Origin: an uncultured Bacteroidota bacterium
GTDB lineage: Bacteria > Bacteroidota > Bacteroidia > Chitinophagales > Chitinophagaceae
Direction: 5' to 3'
NCBI GenBank assembly: GCA_903835145.1
Contig: CAILMA010000601.1
Coordinates: forward strand, 1-9,421
Length of the DNA: 9,421 nucleotides
Below the pieces are notes generated by a model. The model was not told the DNA's origin. It did not search any database and saw only the letters and a list, made by a program, of their open reading frames with translations. Shown in pieces: positions 1 to 6,120 of this stretch (position 1 is its first letter; every line of letters begins with the position of its first letter). A program made the translations under genes and the position numbers.

Positions 1-78
1 GTGATAGTGCTTGCCGTACTTAGTATGCTCACACTAAAACTGCTAAAAGACGTAAAAAAGAACGAAGGAAATAGTTAA
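1..78 (+). CDS. C-terminal end of a probable membrane protein (5' end outside window)
   Basis: Frame 1 is open from the first base to a TAA at 76-78 and encodes the last 25 residues of a protein. The visible part is a hydrophobic stretch (V-I-V-L-A-V-L-S-M-L-T-L-K-L-L) followed by a short charged tail (K-D-V-K-K-N-E-G-N-S). This is what a final transmembrane helix with a lysine-rich cytoplasmic tail looks like. No family can be assigned from so little sequence, and the open frame could be chance. The lack of any other explanation for the segment and the clear helix-plus-positive-tail pattern favour a real gene end. Confidence 0.5.
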   Translation: MIVLAVLSMLTLKLLKDVKKNEGNS

Positions 79-174
79 ACCTCAACAACAACTTTGGGTC
101 ACAACTTGGCAAAATATTTAAATGCTGAGTTAGCAAAACAGAGCCCGGGGAAGGCGCGAAAGGTGTTTTGGGTA

Positions 175-341
175 TTTGCGTTCTTTGCATTCTTTGCGTA
201 TCCTTTGCGTTCTTTGCATCCTTTGCCTGCTTTGCGCCTCCTTTGCGTTCTTTGCGTTCTTTGCATCATTTGCCTGCTTTGCGTTCTTTGCCGCATTTGC
301 CTGCTTTGCGCCTCCTTTGCGTGCCCTTTGCGTTCTTTGCG
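175..341. repeat. Degenerate TTTGC tandem repeat, 18 units
   Basis: Eighteen TTTGC cores occur head to tail. Fourteen of the spacings are 9 bases (mostly TTTGCGTTC, TTTGCATTC, TTTGCCTGC) or the final partial unit, and four are 11 bases (TTTGCGTATCC, TTTGCGCCTCC twice, TTTGCGTGCCC). The pair TTTGCCTGC-TTTGCGCCTCC occurs twice (starting at 222 and 296), so there is a higher-order duplication inside the array. Arrays of this kind (CTTTGCGTTCTTTGCG, or GAACGCAAAG on the other strand) are familiar between genes in Bacteroidota, and their role is unknown. Mixing 9- and 11-base units shifts the reading frame, which argues against coding. The array begins about 95 bases after the upstream stop and ends about 200 bases before the methyltransferase start. 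Confidence 0.85.
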
Positions 342-420
342 GTTAACCTTTTTGGTTCAAGATCGGTGCTTCATAAAAAAAACGGCATGACAATATTCAT
401 AGTTAAATAAAGAAATAAAC

Positions 421-480
421 ACACCTATGAATTTTTCAGTGATTCATCTTACTTTTGAGCTTTAATGAAAGCATAGGTGT
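421..480. repeat. Inverted repeat (9-bp arms) around a candidate promoter box
   Basis: ACACCTATG at 421-429 is the exact reverse complement of CATAGGTGT at 472-480. A second short pair sits inside it (TTTCA 434-438 with TGAAA 466-470). The enclosed segment contains the -7-like box TACTTTTG at 450-457. The right arm overlaps the left arm of a further stem (475-483 with 499-507), so the two pairings exclude each other. It could be an operator, a small mobile-element remnant or an attenuator-like structure; nothing in the sequence decides between these. Confidence 0.5.
450..457 (+). promoter_or_regulatory. Candidate -7 box (TACTTTTG) for the methyltransferase gene
   Basis: TACTTTTG matches the Bacteroidota primary-sigma -7 consensus TAnnTTTG at every fixed position. 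No good TTG -33 element is seen at the usual 17-23 base spacing, so the call is weak. If used, transcription would begin near 463 and give an RNA leader of about 80 bases containing the stem 475-507 ahead of the ATG at 543. Confidence 0.3.
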
Positions 481-507
481 CCCACACCTTAGAGATGCGG
501 GACACCT
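475..507 (+). promoter_or_regulatory. Leader stem-loop upstream of the methyltransferase start
   Basis: AGGTGTCCC (475-483) pairs perfectly with GGGACACCT (499-507) across a 15-base loop. An alternative small hairpin is also possible (AGGTGT 475-480 with ACACCT 484-489, loop CCC). The left arm is shared with the longer inverted repeat 421-429/472-480. Three mutually exclusive foldings in front of a gene resemble an attenuator or protein-binding leader, but no ligand class is recognised and there is no U-tract. Confidence 0.4.
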
Positions 508-542
508 TGTTTATTGTAGCCAAGAAACCACCATTAATTAAT

Positions 543-1364
543 ATGATGCAGCCGGAACAGTTCTTTGAACTGATGGTTAAAGAATTGGAAGTGCATTCAG
601 AAATGCAACCTTATTACAAGTTCCTGGGCAAGAAATCTTCCTGGCATTTTCGCCGGAATTATTTCCTGCAGCGGCTGAGGTATATACAAAGCTGTGTAGC
701 TGAGGGTAAAAGCCTGTCCATTTGGGATTGTGGCAGCGGCTACGGCACCACATGCCTTTTCCTTGCTATGAACGGCATAAAAACACACGGCACCACGCTC
801 GAGTTTTACTACGATACCGTACAGAAAAGAAAAGAATATTGGAGCAGGTACGGCGATACCTCACTCTTTACCTGTACCTACGAAAATCTGTTCGACCATC
901 CCCCGGCTGCAAATACCTATGATTTGATCATTGTTCAGGATACACTGCACCACCTGGAGCCCATAAACGATGCATTGCAGATTTTCAACAATTGCCTGAG
1001 ACCCGGCGGCCGCGTGCTCTCTATAGAAGAAAATGGCAGCAACATTATACAACGCGCAAAGCTGTATAAATACCGCGGCAACAAAAGGATCATCACCATT
1101 TGGGACGAAAAACTACAGAAAGACATACTTATAGGTAATGAAAACATACGCAGCCTCAAAAGCTGGGGCGACCTGTTTACGCAAAATGGATTTAGCATTA
1201 AGGAAGAAAGCGTGCAATACATCAGGTATTTTCTGCCAGTAAAATATCGTTTCTCTGACCCCGCAGCATTGCTGAAAAAAGAACTTCAGATCCAGTCGAC
1301 ACCCGGAATAAGGAGGGAATATTTTTTCTTTGGCCTCAATTTCGTCGCAGTAAAAAAAGGGTAA
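543..1364 (+). CDS. Class I SAM-dependent methyltransferase
   Basis: A 273-residue cytoplasmic protein with the Rossmann-type SAM-binding fold. Motif I is W-D-C-G-S-G-Y-G-T at residues 61-69, the acidic residue ending strand 2 is probably E87 (G-T-T-L-E), and the strand-4 motif is D-L-I-I-V-Q-D-T-L-H-H-L (127-138). It is followed by L-R-P-G-G-R-V-L-S (152-160), typical of Methyltransf_11/25-like enzymes that methylate small molecules or lipids. The substrate is not predictable. The ATG at 543 (followed by another ATG) is preferred: in-frame GTG at 477 and ATG at 495 lie inside the stem-loop 475-507, and the residues they would add have no domain character. No Shine-Dalgarno sequence is visible, as is usual in this phylum. 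The gene appears monocistronic, with 96 bases to the next start. The fold is certain; the start and substrate are less so. Confidence 0.88.
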   Translation: MMQPEQFFELMVKELEVHSEMQPYYKFLGKKSSWHFRRNYFLQRLRYIQSCVAEGKSLSIWDCGSGYGTTCLFLAMNGIKTHGTTLEFYYDTVQKRKEYWSRYGDTSLFTCTYENLFDHPPAANTYDLIIVQDTLHHLEPINDALQIFNNCLRPGGRVLSIEENGSNIIQRAKLYKYRGNKRIITIWDEKLQKDILIGNENIRSLKSWGDLFTQNGFSIKEESVQYIRYFLPVKYRFSDPAALLKKELQIQSTPGIRREYFFFGLNFVAVKKG

Positions 1365-1460
1365 GGAACGTTGACACGCCGGAGTTGTTTTATCAATGTT
1401 TCTTAACTTCGGCACAGCATTGCACAATTGCCCTTTGCATTAGTTAACTTCTATATGTTT

Positions 1461-2120
1461 ATGAATTCCAGGAATATACTTAGTCTTTTAGTTGCTGCAT
1501 TATTGGGCGTAATTCCGGCTGCAAGTGCCAGAATGAATGTGAAGGCAGTGCTTGTGGAACTAAAATCTGAAAAGAACCGCATGGACGCATTTAAAGCCGC
1601 CCACAACAACTCGCTCATTGCAATTCTTAACCGCGATATCGCTGGTGCCGACTCTGCCATGATCAATGATTTTACCGACAATTTCCATTTTTGCCCGGTG
1701 TATTACTTCGTTGATACCAACGAAGATGCCGTTAAAGCCCACAAATATGGCTGCCTGCTGAAGGGTGATATGACACCCGTAGAAGGCAATCCAATGGCTG
1801 ATGTAGATACCGAATTCATAGTGGTTTACTATGGCAAATATGCCTACCAAAGCCGCACAGAATCTGTAGCTCACGATAGCACCAGCAGCACCGTAGGCTC
1901 CGGCCTGCCCTATGGCAAGGGGCTTGTGATTTTAAACCATAAAATGCAGCAAATATCGTACCTGTATAAACTTGATTATGATAATCTTGTGCTTAAAGCG
2001 ACCTCAAAAAAGAAGTACTATTATACCTCCAAAAAATTTCAGCTGGAGTACTTTCCCTTCGCTATTAAGCTCAATCAGGCATTGATCGATAACAGCAATA
2101 AAATAAGGATCTCCAGATAA
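1461..2120 (+). CDS. Secreted protein of unknown function
   Basis: A 219-residue protein with an N-terminal signal peptide: N-S-R-N, then a hydrophobic core (I-L-S-L-L-V-A-A-L-L-G-V-I) and a likely cleavage after A-A-S-A. No cysteine follows the hydrophobic core, so it is not a lipoprotein; it is probably periplasmic or exported. The mature part starts with a strand/helix pattern (K-A-V-L-V-E-L-K-S-E) and contains N-D-F-T-D-N-F-H-F-C-P-V-Y-Y-F-V-D-T-N, a signature I associate with uncharacterised Bacteroidota proteins. The C-terminal third is rich in lysine and tyrosine. No catalytic motif is recognised. ATG 1461 places the signal peptide well; ATG 1455 or TTG 1428 would only lengthen the n-region. 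A weak promoter (TTG 1420-1422, TAACTTCT 1445-1452) would give a very short leader. Confidence 0.8.
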   Translation: MNSRNILSLLVAALLGVIPAASARMNVKAVLVELKSEKNRMDAFKAAHNNSLIAILNRDIAGADSAMINDFTDNFHFCPVYYFVDTNEDAVKAHKYGCLLKGDMTPVEGNPMADVDTEFIVVYYGKYAYQSRTESVAHDSTSSTVGSGLPYGKGLVILNHKMQQISYLYKLDYDNLVLKATSKKKYYYTSKKFQLEYFPFAIKLNQALIDNSNKIRISR

Positions 2121-2267
2121 TAGTACCAAACCACAGCGTTCTTATGCAGGCCATCACACCGCACCAACAAATCGAGTTGATGTCGGAACACCCTAATAAA
2201 AATAGTTACTTTTTTATATATCAACGACTGAATTGGTAATAGCTGCATCAAAAAGCATCGGGAACCT

Positions 2268-2297
2268 TTTGTAACAAAATATTTTGTATTACTTTTA
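2268..2297 (+). promoter_or_regulatory. Candidate promoter of yqgE with a palindrome in the spacer
   Basis: A Bacteroidota-type -33 element (TTTG 2268-2271) is followed after 18 bases by TACTTTTA (2290-2297), which fits TAnnTTTG except for the last base. The expected start of transcription would lie only a few bases before the ATG at 2303, giving a nearly leaderless message, a layout common in this phylum. The perfect 14-base palindrome ACAAAATATTTTGT (2274-2287) sits between the two boxes and could be an operator. Confidence 0.45.
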
Positions 2298-2302
2298 TCG
2301 AA

Positions 2303-2890
2303 ATGAATTTTGAAAAACTGGAAGGCAACACCAATAAAACACCACCTGCCAAGGGCAAGTTGCTCATCGCAACGCCCTTCCTGAATGACCCAAATTTTTC
2401 GAGGTCTGTTGTATTGCTATGTGAGCATGGCGAAGAAGGCTCTATTGGATTCGTGCTCAACCAGCCAACGCCGGTAACCATCGGCGATCTGGTAAAGGAA
2501 CTGGAAAGATCTCAACACCAGGTTACGATATATAACGGCGGCCCGGTGCAGCCCGATACCCTCCATATCATGCACCGTATGCCTGAAGTTTTGGGTGGCA
2601 TGCTTGTGGCGCCCGGCATTTATTGGGGTGGCTCTTACCAGGTATTGCAACAGATCATTAAGCACAACGAGTTTAATGAGAGCGACTTGCGACTCTTTAT
2701 AGGCTACTCAGGATGGTCAGAAGGGCAGCTGGATAAAGAAATGACCGAGGGCACCTGGATAGTTGGCGATGCTACCCCCGAGCTCATATTTGAGGAGAGC
2801 GCACATACCGTATGGAAGAAAGCCATATCAAGCCTTGGCAAAAATTATGCTTTCCTTGCCAATGTGCCAATAGACCCACAGCTTAATTGA
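2303..2890 (+). CDS. yqgE: YqgE/AlgH family protein (DUF179)
   Basis: A 195-residue soluble protein of the YqgE/AlgH (DUF179) family. Family landmarks in order: K-L-L-I-A-T-P-F-L-N-D-P-N-F (residues 19-32), then S-V-V-L-L-C-E-H (35-42), G-S-I-G-F-V-L-N-Q-P (46-55), G-G-P-V (79-82), and F-I-G-Y-S-G-W-S-E-G-Q-L-D-K-E (132-146) with the trailing tryptophan of G-T-W. The length is typical. The biochemical role of the family is not settled; AlgH was named for an effect on alginate production in Pseudomonas, which may be indirect, and the protein is widespread in bacteria without alginate. It starts a possible two-gene unit with the lipoprotein gene 32 bases downstream, although that gene has its own promoter-like boxes. 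Confidence 0.95.
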   Translation: MNFEKLEGNTNKTPPAKGKLLIATPFLNDPNFSRSVVLLCEHGEEGSIGFVLNQPTPVTIGDLVKELERSQHQVTIYNGGPVQPDTLHIMHRMPEVLGGMLVAPGIYWGGSYQVLQQIIKHNEFNESDLRLFIGYSGWSEGQLDKEMTEGTWIVGDATPELIFEESAHTVWKKAISSLGKNYAFLANVPIDPQLN

Positions 2891-2918
2891 TTTCAACGCC
2901 GCTTTTTTACTAATTTCG
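2887..2918 (+). promoter_or_regulatory. Candidate promoter of the lipoprotein gene, overlapping the yqgE stop
   Basis: TTG at 2887-2889, partly inside the yqgE stop region, is followed after 21 bases by TAATTTCG (2911-2918), one mismatch from TAnnTTTG. The GTG start codon lies 4 bases further on (2923). The spacing fits the Bacteroidota promoter pattern with a very short leader. Confidence 0.4.
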
Positions 2919-2922
2919 CCCC

Positions 2923-3510
2923 GTGAAAAAAATGTTCAGGTTTTTTATTGCTTTTACCCTGCTTGGTACTCTGTTTCTTTCTTCCTGCAAGGAAGATAAC
3001 AAGCTGGATATGTTTGCCAATGTAAAAGGTACTTACTTTTCAGTGAAGCAGTTTTCGCTCGATGAGTGGCAAACACACGCGGGCGAGCCAATCGTATTTA
3101 AACAAACGGTGACCCTGAACGGAAAAACAGATACCTCTTACGTAAATATAGAGCAGCTGGACTGGCGCCCTATCCTCAAAACATTTGTGGAAACCGACAT
3201 CAGCGACCGCAAATTTCTTGGGCAATATACCTTTAATCAGTTTGATGACGCCACTGACAACACGCACAACTTTATGTATGTGGCCAACAACAAAAACCTA
3301 TTTACCCAAAAATTACTGATAACCATGGATGTTAACTCCATGAAAGTAAGGGGCGTATATATAGAGACTTATAAAAAGTCCATCTGGAACGAAAGGATAC
3401 AGAAACTTTACTACGCACCAGTAAAAATCATTCAGATTCAGCAATATGACCACCCGCTGGTAGGCTCCAAAAAAGAACTGGTTACTACTTACGACGCTAT
3501 CCCCAAATAG
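2923..3510 (+). CDS. Putative surface-exposed lipoprotein of unknown function
   Basis: A 195-residue lipoprotein. The signal peptide has a basic start (M-K-K-M-F-R), a hydrophobic core and the lipobox F-L-S-S-C with the lipidated cysteine at residue 22. The mature protein begins C-K-E-D-N-K. A lysine followed by acidic residues directly after the cysteine resembles the lipoprotein export signal that sends Bacteroidota lipoproteins to the outer face of the outer membrane. The remainder (for example S-V-K-Q-F-S-L-D-E-W-Q-T, L-D-W-R-P-I-L-K-T-F and I-W-N-E-R-I-Q-K-L-Y-Y-A-P) looks like a compact beta-rich domain that I associate with uncharacterised proteins of this phylum. It has no catalytic motif. 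The start is GTG 2923; an ATG at 2932 would also retain a signal peptide. Confidence 0.85.
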   Translation: MKKMFRFFIAFTLLGTLFLSSCKEDNKLDMFANVKGTYFSVKQFSLDEWQTHAGEPIVFKQTVTLNGKTDTSYVNIEQLDWRPILKTFVETDISDRKFLGQYTFNQFDDATDNTHNFMYVANNKNLFTQKLLITMDVNSMKVRGVYIETYKKSIWNERIQKLYYAPVKIIQIQQYDHPLVGSKKELVTTYDAIPK

Positions 3511-3652
3511 CGCACTTGCCGCTCGCATTTATCCATTATGTCGCCTGCTGCCAGGGGCAATAAATTACTGCAACAAACTGCACGTTTTGCACTGCGAAAT
3601 ACTGAAATTTGCAACAATATTTCTATCCGCAACTTGAACTTATTACTGCAAA

Positions 3653-5482
3653 ATGACGAGGGCCGAATTCAGTACTTTATCTCAGACCATACCCCACCAG
3701 CCGGGCTGCTACAAGTATTACGATGAGAACAAGGAATTGCTATATGTAGGTAAGGCCAAGGACCTGCGCAAGCGCGTGGGCTCGTACTTCAACAAGACGC
3801 TGGATAACTATAAAACCCGCAAACTGGTATCGCTCATTCACAGCATTGACTTTACCGTCACCGACTCAGAACACGACGCCTTCCTGCTCGAAAATTCACT
3901 GATAAAGCACTACCAGCCCCGCTTCAACATAAGTCTCAAAGACGATAAGACCTACCCCTATATCGTCATAAAAAAGGAGCATTTCCCACGGGTATTTTTT
4001 ACCCGCCGGGTGATACGTGATGGCTCCGAGTATCTGGGGCCGTTTACCGGCCTTGCCCGTGTAAAAGAACTGCTGGAGCTGGTAAAACACAACATACCAC
4101 TGAGAACATGCAGCCTCAACCTATCGCCCGGCAATATAGCCCGCGGCAAGTACAAGGTGTGCCTGGAGTACCACATAGGCAATTGCAAGGGCCCATGCGA
4201 GGGGCTGCAAACAGAAGCCGACTACAACGAACAGATACAGCAGGTGCGGTATGTGATGAAGGGCAATATAGCCGATGTGGTAAAAGAACTCAAAACCGAA
4301 ATGCTGGACCGCGCAGAAAAGCTGGAGTTTGAGAAAGCACAGATCATAAAGAAAAAGATAGAAAGCCTGCAAAGCTACCAGAGCAAATCGACCATAGTGA
4401 ACCCGCGCATGGACAATGCCGATGTAGCCTGCATACTGGCCGATGACAACTACTTTTATGTGAACTACATGATGGTGAGCAAGGGTACCATTGTGCACAC
4501 CAAGACCCTGCAAATAGAAAAAAAGGCCGATGAACAGGAGGAAGATGTGCTTTCGCTGGCGCTGGACAACCTGCGGGAAAGCTTCGGCAGCAATGCCCGC
4601 GAGGTGATAGTGCCCCTGGAAATAAATGTGGCCGATACCAACATAAAAGTGACCATACCCAAGGCCGGTGATAAGCGCCAGCTACTGGACCTCGCCATAA
4701 AAAATGCCGAAATTTTCAGGCAGGAAGTAAAGCGCAAGGACACCCTGATGATAGGTGAAGCCACCAAGGAAGATGCACTCAATGTACTTGCCGAAATGCA
4801 GGATTCCCTGCAGCTTACAGAGTTACCAACCCATATAGAGTGTTTTGATAACTCCAACTTTCAGGGGGCATACCCCGTGGCAGCTATGGTATGCTTCAGA
4901 GACGGGCAGCCGGCGAAGAAGGACTACCGCCATTTTCACATTAAGACCGTAGAGGGCATCAACGACTTTGCATCAATGAGTGAAATAGTGTACCGCCGCT
5001 ATAAACGCCTGAGCGATGAGGGGCAGCCCCTACCACAGCTGGTAATAATAGACGGTGGCAAGGGGCAGCTGAGCGCCGCGCTCAAGAGTATTGACAAGCT
5101 GGGGCTTATAGGCAAGATGACCATTGTAGGCCTTGCAAAACAGGAGGAATCTATCTTTTTCCCCGGCGATAGCGAGCCCTTACAACTACCTTATGACAAC
5201 CCTGCGCACCTGCTCATAAGGCGCATAAGGGATGAAGTACACCGGTTTGGCATTACGTTTCATAGGCAGGTGCGCAGCAAGGGCACCATTAAAAACGACC
5301 TCGAAGGGATACCCGGTATAGGCGAAAAAACGTCAATAGAACTACTCAAAGCCTTTCGCTCTGTAAAAAATATAAAGACCCTCACTGAGCGCGAACTCAC
5401 CCGCGTCGCAGGCGCATCAAAGGCCCGCATCATCTGGAATTATTTTCATGAGGAAAAGGATGAGGGGGCTGAGGTGGAATAG
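3653..5482 (+). CDS. uvrC: UvrABC system protein C (excinuclease subunit)
   Basis: UvrC of nucleotide excision repair, 609 residues, full length. Bound to the UvrB-DNA complex, it cuts the damaged strand on both sides of the lesion. The N-terminal GIY-YIG nuclease (residues 16-92) has P-G-C-Y (17-20), Y-V-G-K-A (31-35) and the catalytic E80; the canonical I of GIY is C here. A four-cysteine set (C153, C170, C178, C182) matches the position where E. coli UvrC binds a [4Fe-4S] cluster. The UVR helical motif that contacts UvrB is at about 205-240 (A-E-K-L-E-F-E-K-A). The RNase H-like nuclease keeps D399, D438, D467 and H537, and the C-terminal helix-hairpin-helix includes E-G-I-P-G-I-G-E-K-T (551-560). 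All catalytic residues appear intact. No clear promoter is seen; several ACTGCA copies lie in the preceding 90 bases. It converges with the next gene across 12 bases. Confidence 0.98.
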   Translation: MTRAEFSTLSQTIPHQPGCYKYYDENKELLYVGKAKDLRKRVGSYFNKTLDNYKTRKLVSLIHSIDFTVTDSEHDAFLLENSLIKHYQPRFNISLKDDKTYPYIVIKKEHFPRVFFTRRVIRDGSEYLGPFTGLARVKELLELVKHNIPLRTCSLNLSPGNIARGKYKVCLEYHIGNCKGPCEGLQTEADYNEQIQQVRYVMKGNIADVVKELKTEMLDRAEKLEFEKAQIIKKKIESLQSYQSKSTIVNPRMDNADVACILADDNYFYVNYMMVSKGTIVHTKTLQIEKKADEQEEDVLSLALDNLRESFGSNAREVIVPLEINVADTNIKVTIPKAGDKRQLLDLAIKNAEIFRQEVKRKDTLMIGEATKEDALNVLAEMQDSLQLTELPTHIECFDNSNFQGAYPVAAMVCFRDGQPAKKDYRHFHIKTVEGINDFASMSEIVYRRYKRLSDEGQPLPQLVIIDGGKGQLSAALKSIDKLGLIGKMTIVGLAKQEESIFFPGDSEPLQLPYDNPAHLLIRRIRDEVHRFGITFHRQVRSKGTIKNDLEGIPGIGEKTSIELLKAFRSVKNIKTLTERELTRVAGASKARIIWNYFHEEKDEGAEVE

Positions 5483-5494
5483 GAATATGGGCTT

Positions 5495-5905
5495 TTATTG
5501 AATTTTCAAAATGCTCTTCAATTCCGTTTCACTTAAACGGTTATCTGACCAGTCCTTGTTTTGCACCATATTATCCGTGTTTATTTTAAGTATTTTGTCA
5601 AAATACGCACCATCGATATTGAAGTCTTTTTTTATTTTGTCTAAATATGCCGGCCATATTCGATTAAATCGCTCCGTGCAATCAAAATCACCATCACCCT
5701 TGCAACCAGCTTCTCTTTCAGATACTTTTTGAAAATAAAGATATGAATACCAAATTTTTTGCTGTTTAGAAAGTTCTTGTTTTGTATTTCCTTTAGATTC
5801 ATAACGGGATTGGGTAATATAAAATAGCAAAAACATTAACGCAGCAGTAATTAGAAGAATTAGTATAGCTGCTCTATTTTGCAATGGCATATTTTTATAT
5901 TTCAT
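5495..5905 (-). CDS. Small single-pass membrane protein of unknown function
   Basis: A 136-residue protein with a short basic N-terminus (M-K-Y-K-N-M-P-L-Q-N-R), one hydrophobic helix at about residues 12-31 and a charged, aromatic-rich extracytoplasmic or cytoplasmic domain of about 105 residues. Two cysteines (C68 and C76, in G-C-K-G-D-G-D-F-D-C) could form a disulphide if the domain faces the periplasm. No family is recognised. The gene is noticeably more AT-rich than uvrC, against which it converges (gap 5483-5494). ATG 5905 is chosen; ATG 5890 (residue 6) is an alternative that keeps the helix. It is not obviously in an operon, since the next minus-strand gene upstream ends 217 bases away. 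The good membrane-anchor architecture supports a real gene. Confidence 0.65.
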   Translation of the reverse strand: MKYKNMPLQNRAAILILLITAALMFLLFYITQSRYESKGNTKQELSKQQKIWYSYLYFQKVSEREAGCKGDGDFDCTERFNRIWPAYLDKIKKDFNIDGAYFDKILKINTDNMVQNKDWSDNRLSETELKSILKIQ

Positions 5906-5922
5906 AGTAGATGCATTTCAAA

Positions 5923-5940
5923 ACGCAATTAATTTTGCGT
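5923..5940. promoter_or_regulatory. Short inverted repeat upstream of the small membrane protein gene
   Basis: ACGCAA (5923-5928) and TTGCGT (5935-5940) form a perfect 6-bp inverted repeat with the spacer TTAATT. It lies 18-35 bases upstream of the minus-strand ATG at 5905, where an operator or promoter element would be expected. The AT-rich spacer makes chance occurrence quite possible. Confidence 0.25.
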
Positions 5941-6004
5941 GAAAAATACTTAATTTATTTCATAATCGAACAACCGAAGAAGTATGTTTACACTGTTCAA
6001 AGCA

Positions 6005-6058
6005 TCCGCTTAGGCCTAAACCATTCAAGCGTTGCGCTTGTGTTGTTTGGCAAGCGGA
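6005..6058. terminator. Nested hairpin structure downstream of the NHL/T9SS gene
   Basis: The outer stem is TCCGCTT (6005-6011) with AAGCGGA (6052-6058). It continues, after bulges, through GCC (6014-6016) with GGC (6049-6051) and AAA (6018-6020) with TTT (6046-6048). A separate inner hairpin, CAAGCG-TTG-CGCTTG, occupies 6026-6040. The structure lies 65 bases past the stop of the minus-strand NHL gene, where a transcription stop is expected. No T-tract follows on either strand, so it may instead be an RNA-stabilising or repeat-derived element. Confidence 0.35.
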
Positions 6059-6098
6059 CGTTTGCTATTAAAGGGACGCAGCGAGACGCTTATACCAG

Positions 6099-6114
6099 TG
6101 TTATTAAAATAACA
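6099..6114. repeat. Short palindrome just after the NHL/T9SS stop codon
   Basis: TGTTATT (6099-6105) and AATAACA (6108-6114) are exact reverse complements separated by AA. The stem is entirely weak (5 A/T pairs among 7) and begins 9 bases past the stop codon of the minus-strand gene. It may contribute to transcript 3'-end formation but could be chance. Confidence 0.25.
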
Positions 6115-6120
6115 TACACC

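Larger units (their letters stand above)
79..542. other. 464-base intergenic region with repeat cluster and inverted repeats
   Basis: No convincing gene lies between the upstream partial gene and the methyltransferase. Open frames across 94-410 translate to cysteine/leucine/phenylalanine-rich repetitive strings in several overlapping frames at once, which is what a short DNA repeat produces, so they are not called. The region holds the TTTGC repeat cluster (175-341), a run of AT-rich sequence (about 370-420), and a group of inverted repeats with a candidate promoter box (421-507). Nothing recognisable is seen in 79-174. Confidence 0.7.

Noticed and set aside
94..410. Open frames encoding cysteine/leucine/phenylalanine-rich repetitive peptides across the TTTGC array
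   Set aside because: Several frames and both strands are open only because the short DNA repeat lacks stops; the 9/11-base unit mix changes frame and no start context or conserved protein is visible.
421..480. Insertion-sequence or MITE ends flanking the methyltransferase leader
   Set aside because: The 9-bp inverted arms enclose only 42 bases with no target-site duplication or transposase; kept only as an inverted repeat.
3538..3726. 62-residue plus-strand frame between the lipoprotein gene and uvrC
   Set aside because: It overlaps the first 74 bases of uvrC in another frame, has no recognisable domain and no promoter or start context.
6014..6051. Integron attC-like site (GCCTAAA ... GTTTGGC flanking an imperfect palindrome)
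   Set aside because: The core-like ends miss key consensus positions (RYYYAAC and GTTRRRY are not met) and there is no integrase or cassette gene nearby; a plain hairpin is the simpler reading.
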